Notes under the pieces: model-generated | Databases searched by the model: none | What the model was told of the DNA's origin: nothing | Seen by the model: only the letters and a program-made list of their open reading frames with translations | Translations under genes and position numbers: made by a program | Shown: one piece after another, positions 32,085 to 40,768 of the stretch | How the letters are laid out: each line of letters starts with the position of its first letter | How positions within the stretch are numbered: position 1 is the stretch's first letter | Assembly (NCBI GenBank): GCA_012656075.1 | Contig: JAAKBF010000042.1 | Coordinates: 124,001-188,000 of the forward strand | DNA: 64,000 bases | Direction of reading: 5' to 3' | From: Phytophthora hibernalis | Taxonomy: Eukaryota; Oomycota; Peronosporomycetes; Peronosporales; Peronosporaceae

Positions 32085-32660
32085 AACTGAAAGCGTAATG
32101 GCTCGGTAGACAAGTATTTCGATCACCAGCAATTTACAGCATAACATACATACGAATACAATTTTCTGAAATTTATTTCAGAGTATATCAGAAAAGAATG
32201 CTTGTCAAAACCGAGAAAACCCAACAACAGCACTCGTTCAATAGATCATCTCGAATCTAACGTTAGTTGGAGATTTAGGCATCTGTCTGCGTACCAATCT
32301 TCCACCCAAAATTTCTAAACGGAGGCATCAACTTTAAGGACGTCGATAATCGATGTGTGTGTTTTTGTACTGGTGTTACTGAAGCAACGCTGACGTTGAG
32401 CGAGTCAACGGTGTCTTCATCTCTGGTTTGACCTTGTGTCGCATGAATTGGTTGTTTTAATTTAGTTGTATTTTGAAGTATCGCGTTCATGGAGTGATGA
32501 TGTCCTTGCAGCACTGATGGCACGATGATAAACATGTAGGTTGTCCGGAATGTACAGACATGTCTGGTTGCCCACCGAACGAGTGCATTCAAATGAAATG
32601 TTTCTTATATTAAGGGTAAATGTGTATTGCAATATGTCGTCCGACTGCGCAGCTTCATAC

Positions 32661-33299
32661 TTAAAGAGCAACGAGCGTTTGAGCCATCGCTAGGATGACA
32701 GCAATTGGAGCAATGAACAAGGCCGAAGCTCCGGAAGATGCTCCAGTGGTGATTGTCGATCCAGGTAGCGCATTACTGTACATCTTCATGGAGCCTTGTA
32801 CGCACACGTCGGAATTGATCTGGGCCGCAGTGAAGGTCTCCGAACTGGAGGGGTCCAGTTGAGCACAGGTACTATCAGTGGCCCAAACCATTGTCACTGA
32901 TTTGTCGCTGTTTAGAGTGACCTGGACGCCATACGCACTGTCGGATATCCCGTGGCATTTGCCGTCAATCGGGTAGACGATAGCACTGTCAAGGCTACCA
33001 CAGGATGTACCATCGACATGCAGCTCTAGAAACAGGTATGGGGAGTTGCCAAATACAGTGTCCGTGAAGACACCGTAGCTGGTGGCACAACTGATTGAGA
33101 AGCTGTGGCTTCCATCAGGGAAGCACTGGTCGAGATAATAGTCGTCGCACTTCTTGTCTGGAAAGAATGCCAGGGTCGACGTCTTGCCTGAGCATGCCGT
33201 GTTTTCGAACATCTTCATCGCAGGAACTTTCAAGGCAGAAACTTTCAGCGCAGCAAAAGCAGAGAGAACACCGATGATGTAGAGTTGAAAAGTGACCAT
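32661..33299 (-). CDS. Secreted Cys-rich, probably GPI-anchored protein, copy B
   Basis: 212 codons, uninterrupted. The start is placed at 33299 (MVTFQLYIIGVLSAFAAL...) because this gives a signal peptide like copy A; an upstream in-frame ATG at 33422 would bury it. The same cysteine framework is present (FENTACSG, KKCDDYYLDQC, SISCATSY, GTSCGSL, DGKCHGI, DSTCAQL, SDVC), followed by SGSTITTGASSGAS and the hydrophobic GPI-type tail. This copy is the best guide to the intact protein. About 60-70% identical to copy A by eye, with several substitutions between cysteines. Confidence 0.8.
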   Translation of the reverse strand: MVTFQLYIIGVLSAFAALKVSALKVPAMKMFENTACSGKTSTLAFFPDKKCDDYYLDQCFPDGSHSFSISCATSYGVFTDTVFGNSPYLFLELHVDGTSCGSLDSAIVYPIDGKCHGISDSAYGVQVTLNSDKSVTMVWATDSTCAQLDPSSSETFTAAQINSDVCVQGSMKMYSNALPGSTITTGASSGASALFIAPIAVILAMAQTLVAL

Positions 33300-33704
33300 G
33301 GTCGCTGGGATTGGCTTGTGGTAGGTTGGACTTGTCGGGTTGTTGAATGAACGCATTGGTGAGTTAATCAACAGACCACAAATCGGAGAAGTCATCCTAC
33401 TTTTGGACAGCAACACCGACAAGGCCTGTGGAAGTGGAAACGTTCAAGAAGAGATTATATCAGGACAAACTATATCAGTTGGATGATCAGGCAAGGTGAG
33501 GTTGTTCTTATGGGCAGGTTTCCAAAGCTTTGGACAAAGCGTTGTCGCGGCCTCATAAATACAATACATGCCGTTGTAAACGGAATCTCGGCACGAAACT
33601 TCCCATGTGAACAGATCGCGAGGTCTTCATCCTATTATCTTGCGATACTCAAAATAGCGACCGAAGCTGCTACCTGGTTTGCTCCTGCTCCACAATAAAG
33701 ACTG

Positions 33705-33719
33705 GTCATTTCACAACAA
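33705..33719 (+). promoter_or_regulatory. Oomycete initiator-like element, unit B
   Basis: GTCATTTCACAACAA matches unit A exactly and lies about 60 bp ahead of the ATG at 33778. Confidence 0.5.
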
Positions 33720-33777
33720 GCGCCAATCGGCTCAACAACAAGAATCGACCTCCTTCAACGTCCACCAAAAGTCGACC

Positions 33778-34004
33778 ATGCGTCTCAGTTATCTCGTACT
33801 CGCAACTGCTACCATTCTTCTGGCAACCATCGACAGCGTATCGGCTACAACCGACTTGTCTGACAAGAGATTTCTACAGGATGGATCAGCTTCAACGTCG
33901 AAGGCCAACGCAGGAGACAAGAGCTTCAGTTTGGGCATGATCTCAAGATGAAGCAACTCATGGACAGCGAGAAAACTCCGAAAGCGCAAGTCTCTCGAAA
34001 CTGA
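33778..34004 (+). pseudogene. Small secreted RXLR-like protein (RFLQ), copy B, frame-broken
   Basis: Signal peptide and RFLQ motif as in copy A, with a short deletion after the signal sequence. The frame breaks near 33941-33945, where one C present in copy A is missing, and an early stop follows; homology continues in the next frame to the stop at 34002-34004. Because similar one-base losses affect other genes here, this may be an assembly error rather than a dead gene. Confidence 0.6.
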
Positions 34005-34238
34005 ATGCTCAATACCTCAGCAGACAAGCAATCTTATCACAAGCAATTTTACAGCTTAACAAACCAATCCAACATTTCAACATTTCAACCATCACTCCGA
34101 CGTTGAAGTTTAATTTACGTATCTTACATATTCCCATGTCCCACACATCATTCTACGTCACCCACATCATTTACGTACCACACACCAACATCAACTTGCG
34201 TTCTTGGCCAGCACTCTGTCAACTGCCAAGAGCTGCTC

Positions 34239-36599
34239 ATGAGCATGCTACGCGTTGCTCGCCTGGCCGCTAGAGGCTCTTTCGCCGTCCACCATGCGCG
34301 TCATCCTTCGCTGCAGCTGCTTGAAACTCTGTCCACGCAAGTCCGAGGCTCCGTACCCGTCTACAGCCAGAGTTACACGCCCGTAACCCCTTGCGTACCC
34401 CTGTCCCGCACCTTTTCAAGCACTGGGAGTCCCCAGAGCGTCAAGTGGCCGTCAGAATTGGCCAGAGGGTGCACCGTCGCATGCGCAACTTCCCACGCAA
34501 TTACGAGGCCAAGGAGTTGGTTGTGGAGGCAGGAATGAACCCGGCAGAGTGGGCTCTGGCGGCGTCCAGTTTCCGTAAATCCTTCCTCTCGGAGCCCTCC
34601 AAATACTTTGAAAACGAGACAGAACTCTTGGCCTTTGGACGGGTACCACATTGCACCCTTTTCCGAGGATTTTCGAGCTCTAGAAGACGAGATATTGATG
34701 TTTGTTGTGTTTTTGTTGTTTATTGTAGGACTTGGACGATGTGAAGCGCCACAACTCCTTCATCTTCTACCCGTACTTCTTGGACTTCGCCAAGGCGAAT
34801 AAGTACTTGACCACGGACGAGGACAATGACAATGCGTTGTCCCTTCAGCAGCTGACAGACTTGAGACTGCCTCATGAGATGTACCCGTACGCTACGGCCA
34901 TGAAGAGGAAGATCATTTACCATGAAGGACCGACGAACAGTGGCAAGACGTACCAAGCTCTGGAGAGACTGAAAGAGGCCGGAGAGGACGGCGGCATCTA
35001 CTGTGGCCCGCTGCGTCTGCTAGCGCTGGAAATCTTCGAGCGGATGAACGCGGACGGACTGTACACGTCGCTGGTGACTGGGCAGGAGAAGAAGATCGTG
35101 CCGTACGCGAGCCACGTGTCGTGCACCGTGGAAATGGCCAACATTAACCGTCCGTGGGAGGTAGCAGTGATTGACGAGATCCAGCTGATCGGAGACCCGC
35201 AACGTGGCTGGGCTTGGACGCGGGCGCTGTTTGGACTGCAAGCAAAAGAAATCCACGTCTGTGGATCTGGTGAGCTGTGGAGCTTGTGAAGAAGTTCGCA
35301 GAGACGACGGGGGACGATTTCGAGCTGCGTTCGTACGAACGTCGATCGCCACTCGAGATTGCGCCGAAGCACCTGAGCTCGTACAGCCACATCCGCCCGG
35401 GAGACTGTGTTGTGGCATTTTCGCGCCGTGACATCTTCCAGATCAAGCGCGACATCGAGATCAAGACTGGTGAGAAGTGCTGCATCATTTACGGCCAGCT
35501 TCCACCGGAGACTCGCTCCCAACAGGCTCGCTTGTTCAACGACCGAAACAACGACTACAACATCCTGGTCGCGTCTGACGCCGTCGGCATGGGACTGAAC
35601 CTGAACATCAGACGTGTTGTATTCGCCACGGTGAAGAAGTACTCAGGCGGCGGTGGTGGAATGGTTGATATCCCGGCTGCTTTGGCCAAGCAGATTGCTG
35701 GTCGTGCCGGACGATATGGCAGTGACTATGCGTCTGGAGAGGCAACGTGTCTACTTGAAGAAGATTTGGAGTACCTGAAGGAATCGTACAACGAACTGCC
35801 GACCCCACTCACATCGGCAGGCTTGTTCCCATCTTCGGAGCAGATGGAAGAGTTCGCTAAGCAGCTGCCAGGAATCACTGATCTGGCCGACCTTGTGGAC
35901 AAGTACGTGATGCTTGCGCGTCTAGACGGTGACTACTTCATGTGTAACCACCAGGACATGAAGGATGCGGCGACGCTGTTGCGTGATACGGAGCTGACGC
36001 TCTCGGACCGATTCATGTTCTGTATGTCGCCGGCGGGTCTACGAAACCCTCTCGCCCGCAAGGTTTTCTTGGAGTATGCACGTGCTCACTCGCTGGGCCA
36101 GAGTGTCAAGCTGGATATCTATCTGCCGAAGTATCCGCCGCGCTCGGCTGAGGCTTTGGGCGATGTCGAGATTAAGGCCAAGATCATTGATCTGTACCTG
36201 TGGCTGTCTTTCCGATTCGAAGACACGTTCGTCGAGAAAGACCTGGCTTTGGAGCTCAAGACTCGCGTGCTCGAGTTGGTGGAGCAGGGTCTCGTGAATA
36301 CAACCTACAACCGCGAGGAAAAGAAGACGCGTTGGTCCAGTGGTGTCGCGAACGGACGTCACTCGAACCCGCGAGGGCAGAATAACCTCAGTCGCTTTCA
36401 GGGTCGCAACAAAGACGGCAACAACCGAGGAAACAGAGAAAACGGGAGGAACGACAGATCGAAATACCAAAAGCAAGAGGAAACAACAGTTGAGCCCGCG
36501 GTGGCCCAAGCTGAAGTTGAATCTACTGACGAGAAAGTCAGCGATGAGACCGAGAGCAAGCAATCATGGACTTCGCGGATATTCAGCCAGTTCCGTTAG
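34239..36599 (+). CDS. SUV3: SUV3-type mitochondrial RNA helicase
   Basis: ATP-dependent RNA helicase of the mitochondrial degradosome. A mitochondrial presequence (MSMLRVARLAARGSFAVHHA) comes first. Motif I is IIYHEGPTNSGKTYQAL, motif II is VIDEIQLIGD, then MGLNLNIRRVVFATVKK and GRAGRYGSDYASGEATCL (motif VI). The C-terminal helical domain of this family follows (DRFMFCMSPAGLRNPLARKVFLEY) and the protein ends in an Arg/Asn/Gly-rich tail of about 90 residues likely to bind RNA. One intron, 34643-34728, in phase. Two frame breaks by single missing bases: one between about 34380 and 34440 in the presequence, one near 35271-35275 between motifs II and III. About 760 residues, normal for the family. 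Confidence 0.92.
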
Positions 36600-37333
36600 A
36601 TCAACCTAGACAAGAGAAGAGTGACGGATGCACATGTATCTAGACAACAAGATTCTTTTTGACCAGCAAGCGAATGCCAGGTTGATGCTTTTTCGATAGT
36701 TGGAATGTGGGCAAGTGGCATTCAGTCGGATTCGTGCTTGCTATACGTAAACCTTGTACATACACCTACCGTTGCCGTTTCCGCTTTGCAACCGCAACAT
36801 CAAGTTACACGAGCTGAGCAAAGTGCTCAACCATCCCATTCGGAAAAATGTTTCGGTCTCTCATTGATATTTTCTTCCTCAGTTAAAGTGCTCAACCATC
36901 CCATTCGGAAAAATGTTTCGGTCTCTCATTGATATTTTCTTCCTCAGTTGTGCACGTAGTACGATTGTTTCGTAAATCAGCTATCAAAGCTGAAGCGGAA
37001 GATACATGTAAGCCGGTACTTTCGTCCTGTCATAGTGAAAAATCACACGTTAACTCGGGTGCAGAAGATCGCAACACAGTTGTCAAGCAAACCCGCGAAA
37101 GAAAACCGAAGACTAAGTAGCCCAGGTCGAACCCAAAGTCAACTAAATCGAAAATACTTGACAAGTCTATGGAATCGTGTGAAAAGGAAAGCTCGCAGTC
37201 AAGCTCAATAATCTGCAAAAATCTCGTTCCAGAGCACTCATAGCAACCTGAAAACATACGCACACAAAGCAATTGTCAGCACGAAAATGCTTCAACTACT
37301 GCAGTATCCCGACTACTCACACAACTCTCCCTT
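36600..37333. other. Intergenic stretch with a 65 bp tandem duplication
   Basis: No gene recognised between two genes that converge. It contains the duplication described at 36820-36949. Confidence 0.5.
36820..36949. repeat. 65 bp unit repeated twice in tandem
   Basis: The unit starting AAAGTGCTCAACCATCCC and ending TTCTTCCTCAGTT is repeated head to tail with essentially no change, starting at 36820 and 36885. It is either very recent or an assembly duplication. Confidence 0.85.
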
Positions 37334-38075
37334 CTACTGGAGCTTCATCATAAAGTTCGGGTCGCGTCGATACTTGGACTCGAATCGTTCCATCCACCTG
37401 TCCAGCAAATTGGTCGGGATGGTCATGTAGCTCTGGTTGTTGCTGGTGGAGAAGGAGCTGAGGTAGTTAAATAAATCCTGAGCGATTTTGAGTGCGAAAG
37501 CCTTGCGCTCCTCCAATCCACTGGCCTCGATGCCCAAATTCTTGACATTGTCCAGACTCTCGATAGACACTCCAATCTGAATAACCGGTTGACCCACCAC
37601 GTCCGGATGTGTGGGCCACGACGTCCGGAAAATGGCACTGGGCTTCTCTGCGAACACAGTCCCCAGCAACTGCCAGTTCTGTAAGGCTGGTACAGCAAAG
37701 TACAACACCGCTATTGACACAGTCCAGAATCAGACTCAGACTCAGAATCAGATGTACACATGGCTACATTTTATTTTACTTACCGCCGAAGCCTGGAGGC
37801 ACAGGAGACCCTGGTAACAAAAAGAACGTCAGGTCCGTCACTTGGGTCGGCTCTGGGATGTCCACCACATAATGGGCCGGCCCAATCTCCCTGTCAAAAG
37901 TGATAATAAAGGGAAAGTTTATGAGTATGAACGGTATATCGTCTGTAGAGTGTAATATTGGACGCCAGGACGGCAGAAAACACTGGCAGGAGCGCGAGGA
38001 CGCACCGGAAGTCGGTGATGACGGGGCGTCCCGCGATCACGAGCCCGAACTGCGCAATCCCGGGACAACGTTCAT
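37334..38075 (-). CDS. Hikeshi/OPI10 family protein
   Basis: Small protein that in animals carries Hsp70 into the nucleus under heat stress; the yeast homologue is OPI10. Three exons: 38075-38006 (ending RPVITDFR), 37890-37784 (EIGPAHYVVDIPEPTQVTD, FLLPGSPVPPGFG) and 37710-37334 (AVLYFAVPALQNWQLLG, EKPSAIFR, IQIGVSIESLD, FALKIAQDLFNYLSSF, WMERFESKYRRDPNFM). Introns 37891-38005 and 37711-37783 are in phase. About 190 residues, the usual length. A base is missing in exon 1 near 38049-38052. The hydrophobic face and the WQLLG/KPSAIFR core of the family are clear. Confidence 0.88.
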
Positions 38076-38242
38076 GCTGCTCAAGGTTCTAGAAGAGGAT
38101 CGATAAAATAAAAATGAAAGATAAATAATTGGTGTGGTGGACATATGTTAGTTTCACTTCAACTTACTATTGCGATATCTAAGTACGATACCGGACTTTA
38201 ATGAAGTCGTTTGGTACTATTATACTTCGTGGAAATAGGGCT

Positions 38243-38344
38243 AGGTTTCAGCAAATGTTGTGTAAACATTTAAATTGCAAATGGTGTGAACTTTTATTTA
38301 AATTTAAAAATTTAAATATAAGTTCACAACATTTGCTGAAACCT
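38243..38344. repeat. Inverted repeat with nested inner palindrome
   Basis: AGGTTTCAGCAAATGTTGTG at 38243-38262 is exactly the reverse complement of 38325-38344. Inside, GTGAACTT at 38286 pairs with AAGTTCAC near 38320 around an AATTTAAAAATTTAAAT centre. The outer arms contain part of the adjacent 70 bp tandem unit, so the array flips orientation here. Confidence 0.8.
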
Positions 38345-38350
38345 ATTAAA

Positions 38351-38582
38351 TTCGCTGCTCAGGCGTCAAATGGTGAAAATAGGATAGGTTTCAGCAACTG
38401 TTGTGAACTTTTATTTATATTCGCTGCTCAGGCGTCAAATGGTGAAAATAGGGTTAGGTTTCAGCAAGTGTTGTGAACTTTTATTTATATTCGCTGCTCA
38501 GGCGTCAAATGGTGAAAATAGGGTTAGGTTTCAGCAAGTGTTGTGAACTTTTATTTATATTCGCTGCTCAGGCGTCAAATGG
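38351..38582. repeat. 70 bp tandem repeat, about 3.3 copies
   Basis: Units beginning TTCGCTGCTCAGGCGTCAAA start at 38351, 38420, 38490 and 38560 (partial). The second and third units are almost identical; the first differs at a few positions (AGGATAGG for AGGGTTAGG, CAACTG for CAAGTG). Confidence 0.9.
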
Positions 38583-38835
38583 AGATTTCCATGCCGTGTT
38601 CCAGTATTTGAATAGTTAGATGAACTTCTTCGCCTCTATTTCTCTTCGATGTCGTGTTCGAGTTCTTTTTGAGAGAATGAACGACATCAGTTGACATCGG
38701 AGACTATGAGATGGATGGGTGGGTATTTTATTGTCATTACTTTAACAAAAGGCCGGTCGAATTGACTTCGACCTGATGACTACCATAAAGGCCTGTCGAA
38801 CGAGATAGATAGGGTTGATGAAACTTCAACTAAGC

Positions 38836-39756
38836 TTAACACGATCGACCGCTGGAGTCGCTCATTTGGTTGTCCATCTTGTCTTGTCTTTTCCCCTTCG
38901 CCAGCATTCTCCGTTTCGGGTGTTTGGCCAGAGGGTGTTCATGGTTTCGTGATAACACCTCGGCTCGATGTTTGTTGAGGTTACAGATCGCAGCTCGACT
39001 GACGTGGTATTCCTTGGCAAGTGCCGACTGCTTCTCGCCTTGCGCAATACGCAGCAAAATTTGGCGCCGATCGATTTCTCGCAGATACCGCGAAGTCTTC
39101 GGTCGCGACTCGTTGGGTTCACGAACAGGTTCAGGCGACCGCGTCATGGGAGACGAAGTTTTGTTGCTTTCGACCCTGTTTTCACGCACTTGGTCGATAG
39201 TTTTCGACTCGTAGTTGACCAAGTTACTGTTCCAGTCATTGCGAGGTTTTTCGAGAGCTGAAGTCAACGGTAGCCATTTCGAGTCCGAGTCGATTGATTC
39301 AGATGCAAATTGTGGTGGCGTCCAGCACTCGAACGTCCTATTCGCATCGGGAAAGAATCGTTCTTGCGATTCGTAGATGGGATCACGAACGGGTGAGATG
39401 ATTCCTCTCGCCTGCATTGCATTTTGACGTCGAAGCAGTGAAGCTACACCGGGAAGTCTGTCGACATGACCTTGATTGGGGATACGGCTATTCGGGTGTC
39501 GACGACGGTGCTCGTACCGAATAAAAGGCTGTCGGGCGTGCAAGTACACGCGATAGTCACTCTTCGACTCACTTTCGTCCAAAGTCGGAATGGGGAGTTG
39601 TCGGGGCGATCGCTTGGAGCCATTGTAGAGTTCGAGCGAGACGGAAATGCAAGATGCAGCGTCATACACTGGGCGATCTGGCTGGTAGATGGATGAAAGA
39701 TGAATGAGGAAGTCTCGTGGCATTTGTCGCTGACACTTCTGGCCACCAGGAGGCAA
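38836..39756 (-). CDS. HTH protein, short paralogue
   Basis: 306 codons without interruption. Residues about 222-272 form a helix-turn-helix (SRYLREIDRRQILLRIAQGE, KQSALAKEYHVSRAAICNLN) like Psq/CENP-B N-terminal domains. The sequence before it is polar and unremarkable. After the HTH come HEHPLAKHPKRR and a short Lys-rich tail, and the protein stops. The HTH block is nearly the same as in the gene at 40769-43189, but the UPRT-like domain of that gene is absent. Probably a nuclear DNA-binding protein from a local duplication followed by C-terminal loss. The start at 39756 is the first ATG in frame. Confidence 0.65.
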   Translation of the reverse strand: MPPGGQKCQRQMPRDFLIHLSSIYQPDRPVYDAASCISVSLELYNGSKRSPRQLPIPTLDESESKSDYRVYLHARQPFIRYEHRRRHPNSRIPNQGHVDRLPGVASLLRRQNAMQARGIISPVRDPIYESQERFFPDANRTFECWTPPQFASESIDSDSKWLPLTSALEKPRNDWNSNLVNYESKTIDQVRENRVESNKTSSPMTRSPEPVREPNESRPKTSRYLREIDRRQILLRIAQGEKQSALAKEYHVSRAAICNLNKHRAEVLSRNHEHPLAKHPKRRMLAKGKRQDKMDNQMSDSSGRSC

Positions 39757-40768
39757 GAAAAGTCGGTTTCTGCCTTAACGTGAGTTACTGGAAGCTGTCA
39801 CGCACACGATGTGGCAGGGGTTTCGAGCAGCGATTAAACAGACACAAGGTGTTGCGCATCCATGGGTTAACGTTGAGCTTGTACTGTGGGCAAGGCCAAA
39901 ACAGATTTACGGGAAGCAAGGCGAGTCTTATCGTCCTAACTTTGGGCACTGGAAGACTAAAACTTTACTTTCATCATGGTGAACAAGAGCTCGTGGATAA
40001 ATGAGTGCGACATCCTCTAAAGTCCCATGCACTAGAGACACTTGAAACGCTGTCGAAACGCCCAGTTCTCCGTCTGCAACTCGGGACTTTCGCGTTCTTC
40101 TGGTCTGGTCGCGGTGTGTACGCAACCAAAACATTCCTTACTGGAAGACCTTTTCCGAACGATCGCGAATTTTAGTATGAAACGAAAGGCGACGTCCGAA
40201 CTCTTGTCAGACAAGGAGCTCTTAACACGCTTGACACGTCGGTGCAGTCGTGGTTGGCCACTAGTAGTACTGTACTTGCCAGAGATATGTTGGACACGCA
40301 TTAGCCTGTTTGCAAGCTCCTAACTTTCAACGGAGGAAAGTCGAGGTGGTAAGACTCCAAGGAGAAAGTCGAGATGATAAGACAGCTTTTGTTCTGGTTG
40401 CGAGCTTGCTGATGGCAAGTTGCGCTTCGTTGATGTTGCGGCACTGAGAAATTCGAGCACGATCCCATGTTTCTCGGACGAGAAGTTTCACTTGACGCTA
40501 TTTCTTGGCAACGCCGAGTCCCACATTGCTTACGCGTCGAACATGACCAGCGAACAGCGAAAAGAACTCAAGTGCAATCAGGTTGCGACGTCTTGGTCAA
40601 GTGATCAAGTGATCGGTCAAGAATCTAAAGACGGTGACAACCTGAAAGTACGTACATGTACAGTAGCAAGAGAAGTTGAAACGGACACTTGACGACCGTG
40701 TATATTGAATGGACTTAAGTTGATGTTTAACTTTCTAGGATGTGATGGCAAGTTGTGTGTATATTTAC
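39757..40768. other. Intergenic stretch between two HTH paralogues
   Basis: No supported gene. A 90-codon plus-strand frame (40420-40692) has no domain or signal peptide and I do not call it. Confidence 0.4.

Larger units (their letters stand above)
30070..32262. repeat. Duplicated unit A (divergent gene pair)
   Basis: Unit A carries a secreted Cys-rich gene on the minus strand (30631-31271) and a small secreted gene on the plus strand (31839-32084). Unit B (about 32263-34060) has the same two genes in the same order and orientation, with shared flanks. Identity is highest over the 3' ends of the minus-strand genes and over the starts of the plus-strand genes. The units are a head-to-tail tandem duplication. 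Confidence 0.85.
32263..34060. repeat. Duplicated unit B (divergent gene pair)
   Basis: Second copy of the unit described at 30070-32262. Within it the minus-strand gene (32661-33299) is intact and the plus-strand gene (33778-34004) has one frame break. The internal noncoding stretch between the two genes is shorter than in unit A. Confidence 0.85.
38076..38835. other. AT-rich intergenic stretch with nested repeats
   Basis: No gene. It holds an inverted repeat (38243-38344) and a 70 bp tandem array (38351-38582), and then about 250 bp without features that lie downstream of the HTH gene at 38836. Confidence 0.6.

Noticed and set aside
36039..36563. 174-codon minus-strand frame
   Set aside because: Antisense to the SUV3 C-terminal part, which has clear family motifs.
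38351..38582. Possible CRISPR array because of regular units
   Set aside because: The units are contiguous 70 bp tandem repeats without spacers, and the genome is eukaryotic.
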